Shown in pieces: positions 54,701 to 62,950 of a stretch of 64,000 bases of DNA. The position numbers were made by a program, and so were the translations under genes. The DNA comes from Aquimixticola soesokkakensis (GTDB lineage: Bacteria > Pseudomonadota > Alphaproteobacteria > Rhodobacterales > Rhodobacteraceae), in assembly GCF_900172375.1 (NCBI RefSeq), contig NZ_FWFS01000006.1, forward strand, positions 186,001 to 250,000, given 5' to 3'. The notes beneath the pieces are model-generated. The model did not search any database. It saw only the letters and a program-made list of their open reading frames with translations, and was not told where the DNA came from. Numbering within the stretch: the first letter of the stretch is position 1; the number at the start of each line of letters is the position of its first letter.

Positions 54701-55621
54701 ATGAATAAACTTCTCGCCACTGTTGCCACAGCTGCCACGCTCGCCGTTGCGGCCCCCGCCTTTGCAAGCGATATCCTTGTCGTGGCGCACGGTCAGGCCA
54801 ACGATCCCTTCTGGTCGGTCGTCAAGAACGGCGTTGAAAAAGCCGCCGCCGACACCGGTGCCAATGTCGAGTACCGCTCGCCCGAGACCTTTGACATGGT
54901 TGCCATGTCGCAGCTGATCGATGCCGCCGTAAACCAGGAGCCTGACGGGCTGGTCGTATCCATCCCCGACGCCGATGCGCTGTCGCCCGCCATCGAGCGC
55001 GCCGTTGCTGCGGGTATTCCCGTAATTTCGATCAACGCGGGTGCGGATGTGTCCAAATCCCTCGGCGCGCTGTTGCATGTCGGGCAGGACGAATTCACCG
55101 CAGGGCAGATTGCGGGCGCGAAACTTGCGCAAATGGGCGGTGTGAACGGGCTTTGCGTCAACCAGGAAGTCGGCAACGTGTCGCTCGACCAGCGCTGCGC
55201 TGGCTTTGAGGACGGCTTTGGCGGCACGGTCACGGTTCTGCCCACCACCAACGATCCGGCGGAAATCGAATCCAAAGTGCGCGCCGCGCTCGACAGCGAC
55301 GAGTCCATCGACACCGTTCTTGCCCTTGGCGCCTCGACGGCGGGCGAGCCTTCGGTTGCCGCCGTCAAAGCCTCGGGGCGCGATGTGATGGTTGCCTCTT
55401 TCGATCTGTCCGCGCCCTTCCTGCAGTCGGTTGTCGATGGCGATGCGGCTTTCGCGATTGACCAGCAGCAGTTCTTGCAGGGCTATCTGGCCGTGAATTT
55501 TCTCGCGCTCAACGCCGAGTACGGCCTGATGCCGGGCGGGAACGTGCCCAGCGGCCCGAACCTGATCACCAGCGACAAAGCCGCGCAAGTGATTGATCTT
55601 TCGGCGCAAGGCATCCGCTAA
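54701..55621 (+). CDS. Sugar/inositol ABC transporter periplasmic binding protein
   Basis: 306-residue ribose/xylose-type binding protein with a Sec signal (cleavage after AFA, about residue 22). It starts its mature part DILVVAHGQANDPFW, holds ISINAGAD (ligand hinge) and VMVASFDLSAPFLQ. Neighbouring iolG and iolE suggest inositol or a related polyol. ATG at 54701 has GGGAGGA at 6 nt. A hairpin after it, before the permease gene, may lower permease expression. Confidence 0.9.
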   Translation: MNKLLATVATAATLAVAAPAFASDILVVAHGQANDPFWSVVKNGVEKAAADTGANVEYRSPETFDMVAMSQLIDAAVNQEPDGLVVSIPDADALSPAIERAVAAGIPVISINAGADVSKSLGALLHVGQDEFTAGQIAGAKLAQMGGVNGLCVNQEVGNVSLDQRCAGFEDGFGGTVTVLPTTNDPAEIESKVRAALDSDESIDTVLALGASTAGEPSVAAVKASGRDVMVASFDLSAPFLQSVVDGDAAFAIDQQQFLQGYLAVNFLALNAEYGLMPGGNVPSGPNLITSDKAAQVIDLSAQGIR

Positions 55622-55642
55622 ATCATAGCAAACCACTCCCGG

Positions 55643-55667
55643 GGCGGTGCCTTGGTGCCGCCTTGGG
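55643..55667 (+). terminator. Partial terminator after the binding-protein gene
   Basis: GGCGGTGC and GTGCCGCC form an 8-bp stem (two G-U) with a 4-nt loop, followed by TTGGGTTTTT. Such attenuators after binding-protein genes keep the membrane permease less abundant. Confidence 0.5.
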
Positions 55668-55686
55668 TTTTTGGGGAGGGGAAAAG

Positions 55687-56793
55687 ATGAGCGATAGCGT
55701 TCAAATCCAGACAGACGAACGTATCGGCGCCGAAAGCTTTGGTGCCAAATTGATGAAACGACCCGAGCTTGGCGCGGTGGCGGGCCTTGTGCTGGTGCTG
55801 GTGTTCTTCTTGATCACCGCCGACAGGTCGATGTTCACGCTGGCCGGTGTGATCAACTTTATGACGCCCGCGGCCCAGCTTGGTATTCTGGCCATCGGTG
55901 CGTCCCTGCTGATGATCGGCGGCGAGTTTGACCTCTCCATTGGCTCGATGGTCGCCTTCTCGGGCCTGTTCTTTGCGGCGGCGACCGTTACGATGGGGCT
56001 GCCCCTGATCGTTGCCATCCCGCTGACCTTTGTGTTTTCGGCCGCCGTGGGCGCGGTGAACGGTGCGATTGTGATCCGCTCGGGGCTGCCATCCTTCATC
56101 GTGACGCTGGCGTTTTTGTTCATTCTGCGCGGCCTGTCGCTGGTGGGGCTGAAGCTTGCCACGGGCGGCTCGACGCAGCTGCGCGGCGTGCGCGATGTGG
56201 TGGAAACCGACTGGCTTGCGCCCGTCTTTTCGGGCGATGCCTTTACGGGGGTCTTTGCGATGCTGGCCCGCAACGGCCTGATCGAAACCTTCAAGAGCGG
56301 CGCGCCCAAAGTGCCCGGTCTGCCGGTTGAAATCTTGTGGTTTGCCGCTCTGGCGCTGGTTGCCACCTATGTTTTGCTGCGCACCCCTGCGGGCAACTGG
56401 ATTTTCGCGTCGGGCGGGGATGCCAATGCGGCCTCCAATTCCGGCGTGCCGGTGAAAGCGGTGAAGATTTCGCTGTTCATGCTCACCGCATGTTGCGCCG
56501 CCCTTGTGGCCATCATCACGGTGATGGATGCGGGCTCGACCGATGCGCGGCGCGGGTTTCAAAAGGAATTCGAAGCGATCATCGCCTCGGTGATTGGCGG
56601 CTGTTTGCTGACGGGGGGCTATGGTTCGGCCATCGGGGCGTTCTTTGGCGCCATCATCTTTGGCATGGTGGTTATCGGCCTCACCTACACCGGCATCGAC
56701 CAGGACTGGTTCCAGGTGTTCCTGGGCGGGATGCTGTTGCTCGCGGTGCTGTTCAACAATGCGATCCGCAAACGCGTGACGGGGGAACGTTGA
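55687..56793 (+). CDS. Sugar/inositol ABC transporter permease
   Basis: 368-residue inner-membrane permease of the ribose/xylose family (BPD_transp_2) with about ten TM helices. [18 protein letters not shown] and [23 protein letters not shown] (cited in parts) are family signatures including the EAA-like loop. ATG at 55687 lies after GGGGAGGGGAAAAG. One base after its stop the ATPase gene begins. Confidence 0.93.
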   Translation: MSDSVQIQTDERIGAESFGAKLMKRPELGAVAGLVLVLVFFLITADRSMFTLAGVINFMTPAAQLGILAIGASLLMIGGEFDLSIGSMVAFSGLFFAAATVTMGLPLIVAIPLTFVFSAAVGAVNGAIVIRSGLPSFIVTLAFLFILRGLSLVGLKLATGGSTQLRGVRDVVETDWLAPVFSGDAFTGVFAMLARNGLIETFKSGAPKVPGLPVEILWFAALALVATYVLLRTPAGNWIFASGGDANAASNSGVPVKAVKISLFMLTACCAALVAIITVMDAGSTDARRGFQKEFEAIIASVIGGCLLTGGYGSAIGAFFGAIIFGMVVIGLTYTGIDQDWFQVFLGGMLLLAVLFNNAIRKRVTGER

Positions 56794-56794
56794 G

Positions 56795-57574
56795 ATGACA
56801 CATCCAATCATCCACATGCAGGACATCAAAAAGCATTTCGGCAATGTGATCGCGCTGAACGGGGTGACCTTTGATGTGACGGCCGGTGAATGCCACTGCC
56901 TTCTGGGCGACAACGGGGCGGGCAAATCGACCTTTATCAAAACCATGTCGGGCGTGCATAAACCGACTTCGGGCGAGATCCTGTTCGAAGGCAAGCCGCT
57001 GTCGTTTTCCAGCCCGCGCGATGCGATGGAAGCGGGGATTGCGACCGTGTTCCAGGACCTTGCCATGATCCCGCTGATGAGCGTGACGCGCAATTTCTTC
57101 ATGGGGCGCGAGCCGACGAAGGGGCGGGGCCTTGCCAAGCGGTTCGATCTGAATGCGGCGAATGACATCTGCATGGAAGAGATGCGCAAGATGGGGATCA
57201 ACCTGCGCGCGCCCGACCAGGCGGTCGGCACGCTGTCGGGGGGCGAACGTCAAACCGTTGCCATCGCGCGCGCGGTCTATTTCGGCGCGAAAGTGCTGAT
57301 CCTGGACGAGCCGACCTCGGCGCTCGGGGTGCGCCAGACCTCGAATGTGCTGTCGACCATCGCCCGCGTGCGCGCCCAGGGCGTCGGTGTGGTGTTCATT
57401 TCCCACAACGTGCGCCATGCGATGGCGGTGGGCGACCGCTTTACCGTGTTGAACCGTGGCCAGACGCTGGGCACCGCGCGCAAAGGCGAAATCACCTCCG
57501 CCGAGTTGCAGGATCTGATGGCAGGCGGTCAGGAATTGGCCACGCTCGACACGTCTTTGGGCGACACGATCTAG
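56795..57574 (+). CDS. Sugar/inositol ABC transporter ATP-binding protein
   Basis: 259-residue single-domain ATPase: Walker [10 protein letters not shown], signature LSGGERQ, Walker [12 protein letters not shown] and H-loop VVFISHN. Ribose-type importers usually have a fused double ATPase of about 500 residues; a single domain is found in a subset of polyol/inositol systems and would act as homodimer. Followed by a GC hairpin before the frameshifted oxidoreductase. Confidence 0.93.
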   Translation: MTHPIIHMQDIKKHFGNVIALNGVTFDVTAGECHCLLGDNGAGKSTFIKTMSGVHKPTSGEILFEGKPLSFSSPRDAMEAGIATVFQDLAMIPLMSVTRNFFMGREPTKGRGLAKRFDLNAANDICMEEMRKMGINLRAPDQAVGTLSGGERQTVAIARAVYFGAKVLILDEPTSALGVRQTSNVLSTIARVRAQGVGVVFISHNVRHAMAVGDRFTVLNRGQTLGTARKGEITSAELQDLMAGGQELATLDTSLGDTI

Positions 57575-57580
57575 CCCGAC

Positions 57581-57607
57581 AGCCTTCCTCCCCGCGAGGG
57601 GGGCTTT
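57581..57607 (+). terminator. Weak terminator-like hairpin after the ATPase gene
   Basis: CCTCCCC and GGGGGG pair around GCGA, followed by CTTTGC. The T-tract is short, so it would be an attenuator inside the operon at most. Confidence 0.35.
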
Positions 57608-57660
57608 GCAGTCTCCCTCGCGCCTGAATTCCTTACAATTTCAATGTGAAAGGCGCGTGT

Positions 57661-58763
57661 ATGTCGCAGCCGCAAGCTTTGGGTGTCTGCCTGATCGGCA
57701 CCGGTTTCATGGGCAAATGCCACGCGATGGCTTGGCGCAATCTGGCCACCGTGTTTGGCGGTGTGCCGCCGCGTCTGGAACTGCTGGTCGATGTGGCGGC
57801 AGACAGTGCCGCGCGCCATGCGCAGGCCTTCGGCTTTGCGCGTGCCACGACCGACTGGCAGGCGGCCATTGCCGATCGCGCGTTGATGTGGTCTCGATCA
57901 CCACCCCCAACGGGATGCACCGCCCCATGGCGCAAGCGGCCTTGCGTGCGGGCAAACATGTCTGGCTCGAAAAGCCGATGGCGCTCACTTTGGCGGATGC
58001 GCAGTCGATGGCGGATGTCGCCGCAGCGCATCCCGCGCAAGTCACGATGCTGGGCTACAACTACCTGCGCAGCCCCGCGTTTCAGGCGGCGCGTGCGCTG
58101 GTCACGCGCGGCGAGATCGGGGACCTTCTGGCCTTTCGCGGGGTCTACGACGAAGATTACTGCGCCGATCCCGACCTGGCGTGGTCGTGGCGTGCGACCC
58201 TTGCGCAGGGGGGGCTTGGCGCGCTTGGCGATCTGGGCTGTCACCTTGTCAGCCAAATGATCGCCCTGATGGGGCCGGTTGCCGAAGTGACGGCGCAGAC
58301 GCAAATTGCCGTGCCGATGCGTCCGTCGCCCGAGGGGCCCAAAGCGGTTGAAAACGAAGACAGCGCCATGGCCTTGCTGCGCTTTGCCTCCGGCGCGCAG
58401 GGGTCCTTTGCCACCTCGCGCGTGGCGCGCGGGCGCAAATGCCGCCTGCAATGGGAGGTCCACGGCAGCCTTGGGACGATCTGTTTTGACCAGGAAAACA
58501 TGAACGAGCTTTGGGTGCACCGCGCCAATGAGGCCGGATTTACCCGTCATCTCACCGGCCCCGAACAGCCCGATTTCGCCGCCTTTTGCCCCGCAGCAGG
58601 GCATAATTTCGGGTTCAACGAGCAAAAAGTGGTCGAGGCCCGCGATCTGGTCGCCGCCATCCACGGCGGAGCGCACAAGGGGCCCGATTTTGCAACCGGC
58701 CTTGAAATCGAGACCATCATCCATGCCATGGCGCGCTCCAACGGCGCGGCGATCCGCCTTTAA
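57661..58763 (+). pseudogene. Gfo/Idh/MocA oxidoreductase with a single-base frameshift
   Basis: The first 74 codons encode a normal Rossmann start ([18 protein letters not shown]) in one frame; the rest ([22 protein letters not shown] with the EKP motif, to the stop) lies in another. At 57880-57883 the sequence reads GCGTTGATG where GCGGTTGATG would keep the frame, so one G is missing. The two pieces together make a complete protein of about 367 residues. Either a recent inactivating deletion or a sequencing error in a GC stretch. Flanking genes are intact. ATG at 57661 has AAAGG at 7 nt. Confidence 0.85.
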
Positions 58764-58784
58764 CTCTCTGTTTTGGAAAACTAC

Positions 58785-59690
58785 ATGATCCAGTTCGGCA
58801 CCAACCCCATTGCCTGGGCCAATGACGACGACCAGTCGCTTGGCGCAGATATTGCAACGTCCCGCATTCTTGAGGAAGCGGGGCAGCTCATCGGTTTTGA
58901 CGGTATTGAAAACGGCCACCGCTGGCCCGCTGATGCCGAAGAATTACGTGTTCTTTTGAATGGTTACGGGTTGAAGTTCATTTCGGGCTGGCATTCGCTT
59001 AATCTGCTGACCCAGAGCGTCGAAGAGGAAAAACGCGCGCTCCAGCCCCATCTGGACCGCCTCAAACACAACGGCTGCACGGTCTGCATCGCCTGCGAAA
59101 CCTCCAATTCCGTGCAGGGGCTGAACGCGCCCCTGACCACCCGCCCCGTGCTCGACGCTGCCGGCATGGCCGCTTTCGGCGCAAAGGTCGAAGACATCGC
59201 GCAGTTTTGCGCCGGTCAGGGCATCGATCTGGTCTATCACCATCACATGGGCACTGTCGTGCAAAGTCCTGAAGACATTGACGCTTTTATGGCCGCCACC
59301 GGACCTGCGACCAAGTTGCTGTTCGATGCGGGCCATTGCAGCTTTGCAGGCGGCGACCCCGAAGCGGTCCTGGCCAAACACATCGCCCGCGTGCGCCATT
59401 TCCATGCCAAAAACATCCGCCCCGCGCTTAAAGCGAGGGTCGAGGCCGAGGGGCTGTCTTTCATGGACGGGGTGCGCGCCGGGGTGTTCACCGTTCCGGG
59501 CGATCAGGAGGGCGGTGTGGATTTCACACCGCTGTTGCAGATTTTGGCTCAAGAAAATTACGATGGCTGGATCGTGATCGAGGCCGAACAAGACCCCGAC
59601 CAGCGCAACCCGCTTCTCTACCAAACCCTTGGCTTGCATACTCTCAAACGCATTGCCCGCGACGTGAACCTGATTGGAGCCTCCTCATGA
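58785..59690 (+). CDS. iolE: Inosose dehydratase-like TIM-barrel protein
   Basis: 301-residue AP-endonuclease-2-type TIM barrel like IolE (2-keto-myo-inositol dehydratase). MIQFGTNPIAWANDDD is the IolE N-terminus, GIENGHRWP follows, and metal ligands appear in LVYHHHMGTVV, LLFDAGHCSFAGG and FHAKNI with WIVIEAEQDP. ATG at 58785 follows GGAAAA. Coupled to the next gene by an ATGA overlap. Confidence 0.88.
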   Translation: MIQFGTNPIAWANDDDQSLGADIATSRILEEAGQLIGFDGIENGHRWPADAEELRVLLNGYGLKFISGWHSLNLLTQSVEEEKRALQPHLDRLKHNGCTVCIACETSNSVQGLNAPLTTRPVLDAAGMAAFGAKVEDIAQFCAGQGIDLVYHHHMGTVVQSPEDIDAFMAATGPATKLLFDAGHCSFAGGDPEAVLAKHIARVRHFHAKNIRPALKARVEAEGLSFMDGVRAGVFTVPGDQEGGVDFTPLLQILAQENYDGWIVIEAEQDPDQRNPLLYQTLGLHTLKRIARDVNLIGASS

Positions 59691-60466
59691 ACACCCGCTT
59701 TCCCCTTGCGGCCTGCGCCGAAATGCTTTGGCGCGACCGTCCGATTGACTGGCGCTGTGGGGCCCTGAAAGAGCGCGGCTTTGCCGTGGGTCTGTGGAAC
59801 TGGCCCGATCACGATCTCGCAAAACTTGCCGCGACAGGCGCGCAATTTTCCATCATGAACGGCTATCTGACGGGGCGCCTGGCCGATGACGCAGGTGCTA
59901 GCGAACTGCTGCGCTCGGCGCGCGAGACCGCGCAGATCGGCAAACGTCTGGGGGTTGCGCGCCTGAACCTGCATGGCACGGGATTGGGCGCGGGCGGTTT
60001 GCCCGTCCAGCCCTGCGATGTCGTGACGGGCGCGATGTGGCTGAAAGCGCGCGACACGCTGGCGCGCATTGCCGATATGGCCGAGGAGGAGGGCGTGATC
60101 TTCACGCTTGAAAACCTCAACCTGCCCGTCGATCACCCCGGTGTGCCTTTTGCGCGCGCCCAAGATACGCTGGCGCTGGTCAAAGCGGTGGATCACCCGC
60201 GTCTGCGCCTCAACCTTGACCTCTATCACGCGCAGATCGGCGAGGGGAATCTGATCGACCTATGCGCGGCCTGCTTGCCATATATCGGCGAGGTGCAGGT
60301 GGCCGATGTGCCCGGACGTTGCGAGCCGGGAACAGGGGAAATCAACTACGCGGGCGTGGCGCGCGCGCTCAGCGACATGGGCTATAGCGGTCCGGTGGGC
60401 ATGGAAGCCTTTGCCAAAGGCGACGAGGATGCGGCGCTGGACGCCTTTCGCGCGGCCTTTTGCTAG
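59687..60466 (+). CDS. Hydroxypyruvate isomerase-like TIM-barrel protein
   Basis: 259-residue Hyi-family sugar isomerase/epimerase. ACAEMLWRDRPI at the start resembles hydroxypyruvate isomerase, and metal-binding residues are expected in TLENLNL (Glu), LNLDLYHAQI (Asp/His), EVQVADVPGR and GPVGMEAF (Glu). In inositol clusters related proteins act as inosose isomerase (IolI-like); which reaction applies is open. ATGA overlap with iolE; the stop is 3 nt past the stop of the convergent TusA-like gene. Confidence 0.8.
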   Translation: MNTRFPLAACAEMLWRDRPIDWRCGALKERGFAVGLWNWPDHDLAKLAATGAQFSIMNGYLTGRLADDAGASELLRSARETAQIGKRLGVARLNLHGTGLGAGGLPVQPCDVVTGAMWLKARDTLARIADMAEEEGVIFTLENLNLPVDHPGVPFARAQDTLALVKAVDHPRLRLNLDLYHAQIGEGNLIDLCAACLPYIGEVQVADVPGRCEPGTGEINYAGVARALSDMGYSGPVGMEAFAKGDEDAALDAFRAAFC

Positions 60467-60711
60467 GGCGCGGTTTTCGTGACCAGATAGGCCCGCTCGG
60501 GGCGCGCCACGCTGCCGCCCCGATCCTGCATCCCGTCGAACCGATGTCCGGCCTGCGTGCAATAATGCGGCACGTCGAGCACGGCCACCGGATCATCCGC
60601 CAAAAGCCGCACCTGCGCCCCCACGGGCAGACCCGCCAGCACCTTGCGCAGGCGCAAAACGGGCAGGGGGCAGAGCAGCCCCAAAGCATCGATGTCGATC
60701 ACAGTGTCCAT
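60463..60711 (-). CDS. TusA-like sulfur carrier family protein
   Basis: 82-residue TusA/SirA-like protein with the family motif LGLLCPLPVLRLRKVL, where the Cys of CPxP carries persulfide. The second half (DDPVAVLDVPHYC and GHRF) follows the family pattern. It is convergent with the end of the inositol operon and divergent from ccdA. TusA-like proteins move sulfur for tRNA thiolation or other uses; the partner is not visible here. Confidence 0.88.
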   Translation of the reverse strand: MDTVIDIDALGLLCPLPVLRLRKVLAGLPVGAQVRLLADDPVAVLDVPHYCTQAGHRFDGMQDRGGSVARPERAYLVTKTAP

Positions 60712-60820
60712 GGCGCTGTCCTAGCGCGCGGGCGGGGCTGAAACAACTCCCACAAAAGGGTGAGCGCCTGCGACGCTTGTGATGCTTTCTTTTGCCAGCG
60801 CAAACTGGCAAGAGGGGGCC

Positions 60821-61567
60821 ATGTTCGGAATTGATCTCTTTGACGCCTCGCTTTTGCCCGCCCTCCTGATCGCTTTGGCGGCGGGCTTTGCGTCCTTTAT
60901 CAGCCCCTGCGTGTTGCCGATCGTGCCGCCCTATCTGGCCTATATGTCGGGCATTTCGATGACTGACCTGCGCGGCGCGCAGCGCCATCGCGCCATCATT
61001 CCCGCGATCATGTTTGTGCTGGGTCTGTCGACGGTGTTCCTGTTCCTCGGGTTTACGGCCTCGGCGTTCGGGATGTTTTTCCTGCAAAACCAAGTGGTTT
61101 TCGCGCGGCTGTCGGGACTTGTGATCATCGGTTTGGGGCTGCATTTCCTTGGGGTCTATCGCATCGCGATCCTGGACCGCGAAGCGCGTCTGGATGCGGG
61201 CGATCAGGGCGGCAGTGCTTTTGGGGCCTATGTTTTGGGGCTGGCCTTTGCCTTTGGCTGGACGCCCTGCATCGGGCCGCAGCTTGGGGCGATCCTGTCC
61301 ATTGCCGCCAACGAGGGCTCGCTGTCGCGCGGCACCGCGCTTTTGGCCGTTTATGCGATCGGGCTGGGGCTGCCGTTCCTGTTGTCGGCGCTGTTTATCG
61401 AGCGCGCGATGGGGGTGATGAATCGCCTCAAACGTCACATGGGCCTGATCGAAAAGGTGATGGGCGCGCTTTTGGTGATCGTGGGGCTGATGCTGCTCAC
61501 GGGGGCGTTTTCGAAATTCTCTTTCTGGCTGCTTGATACCTTTCCCGCGCTTGCGAGCATTGGTTAA
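60821..61567 (+). CDS. ccdA: Cytochrome c biogenesis protein CcdA
   Basis: 248-residue DsbD/CcdA-family thiol-disulfide transmembrane transporter with six TM helices. The two redox Cys are in FISPCVLPIVPPY (residue about 31) and GWTPCIGPQLG (about 150), each in a helix break with conserved Pro. It carries electrons from cytoplasmic thioredoxin to the periplasm for haem attachment to c-type cytochromes. ATG at 60821 with GAGGGGG upstream is preferred over ATG at 60779. Confidence 0.93.
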   Translation: MFGIDLFDASLLPALLIALAAGFASFISPCVLPIVPPYLAYMSGISMTDLRGAQRHRAIIPAIMFVLGLSTVFLFLGFTASAFGMFFLQNQVVFARLSGLVIIGLGLHFLGVYRIAILDREARLDAGDQGGSAFGAYVLGLAFAFGWTPCIGPQLGAILSIAANEGSLSRGTALLAVYAIGLGLPFLLSALFIERAMGVMNRLKRHMGLIEKVMGALLVIVGLMLLTGAFSKFSFWLLDTFPALASIG

Positions 61568-61630
61568 TTCGACTTAATCTTGCCGCACCAACGCGTTAGT
61601 GTCGGGGGGAACGGGTAAGAGGATGGGCGC

Positions 61631-62950
61631 GTGAGCCGCGATCAGATCAGTCAAAACGCGCAGGCACAGGGACAGGAGGTCGCACGGCGGCGCGTGTTCT
61701 ACATTCCGGGATATGATCCGATTCCGCCGCGCCGTTACCGCGAACTCTATCGCAAAGAGGGCAGCGCACAGGCGCAGATTTCGGGCTATTCCCTTGAAAT
61801 ATCACCCAAACCCAAAGGCACCGTCTGGGGCGCGCCCTTTGGCTGGCACGCGCAAACGCTCATCGGTTCTCACAAAACCAGCGCCCAGATCGACGTGCTG
61901 GTCTGGTCGGACATCGTGCAAAGCTCGATGGCTGCCGGCATCGCGCGCACCTATGTGATGCTTGCGCGCACCGCCGTGACCTATATCGGCACCGGCGCGC
62001 TCTGGCGGCTCATGAAACTGCGCAAAGGTCCCGTGATCGCGGCGCTCTATCCGGTGGCGATGCTTCTTGTGCAGCTTTTGGTCGCGCTTTTTGCAGGGCA
62101 CATCGTGGTGAGCCTTGCCGAGCTGTTTGGCGGGATGATCGAGCGGGCACTCTATCCCGGAACGCTGTGGCTGGAGCGCCCGCTGTTCTATCCGGTTTGG
62201 GGCGTGGCCCTGTGTCTTGGCGCGGTGACGGTCTATGCCGTCTTGCGTTGGTTCAAGCATCACGATGGCCGTTTTTTCGCCTATTACCTCATGCATGACT
62301 ACGCGTTTTCGGCGCGCTGGCAGGGCGCAAATCCACCCGCCCTTGAGGCGCGGATGGCGCAGTTCGCTGAGGCTGTCGCGCAGGCTCTGGCGCAGGCCGA
62401 GCAGGGCGAATGGGACGAGGTGCTGGTGGTGGGCCATTCCTCGGGCGCGCATCTGGGCGTGTCGGTTCTGGCCGATCTGGCGCGCGCCGGTCGCATTCCG
62501 GCGGGCGCGCCGCTGGGGTTTTTGACCCTTGGCCAGGTCGTGCCGATGGTTTCCTTCCTGCCAAAGGCGCAGCGATTGCGCGCGGATCTGGCCTTTTTGT
62601 CGACCACGGACGCGCTGTTCTGGCTCGATGTCACCGCGCCCGGCGATGGCTGTGCTTTTGCGCTGTGCGATCCGGTGGCCGTCACGGGGGTGGCCCCGCC
62701 CGATCAGCGCTGGCCGCTGGTGATTTCGGCCGCTTTCACCCAGACGCTGGCGCCCAAAACATGGGCCAAGCTGCGCTGGCGGTTTTTCCGGCTGCATTTC
62801 CAGTATCTATGCGCCTTTGATCGGCCGCGCGACTACGATTATTTCCAGATCACCTGCGGGGCGACGCGCCTTGCCACGCGCTTTGCCGATCGCCCCCCCA
62901 CGCCAAGCCGCATCCGGCGCGCGGTGAACACATATCGGGACATGGCATGA
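61631..62950 (+). CDS. Membrane-associated alpha/beta hydrolase-like protein
   Basis: 439-residue protein. N-terminal VFYIPGYDPIPPRRYRELYR (residues 22-41) looks like the beta1/oxyanion region of an alpha/beta hydrolase; two to three TM helices follow (about 135-205); then the nucleophile elbow GHSSG at 268-272 (Ser270) with VLVVGHSSGAHLG. The later His is probably in YFQITCGATR/FDRPRDYDYF region but not certain. The start is GTG with AGAGGA upstream. Its stop overlaps the cytochrome P450 start as ATGA, so the two probably act together. Confidence 0.8.
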   Translation: MSRDQISQNAQAQGQEVARRRVFYIPGYDPIPPRRYRELYRKEGSAQAQISGYSLEISPKPKGTVWGAPFGWHAQTLIGSHKTSAQIDVLVWSDIVQSSMAAGIARTYVMLARTAVTYIGTGALWRLMKLRKGPVIAALYPVAMLLVQLLVALFAGHIVVSLAELFGGMIERALYPGTLWLERPLFYPVWGVALCLGAVTVYAVLRWFKHHDGRFFAYYLMHDYAFSARWQGANPPALEARMAQFAEAVAQALAQAEQGEWDEVLVVGHSSGAHLGVSVLADLARAGRIPAGAPLGFLTLGQVVPMVSFLPKAQRLRADLAFLSTTDALFWLDVTAPGDGCAFALCDPVAVTGVAPPDQRWPLVISAAFTQTLAPKTWAKLRWRFFRLHFQYLCAFDRPRDYDYFQITCGATRLATRFADRPPTPSRIRRAVNTYRDMA

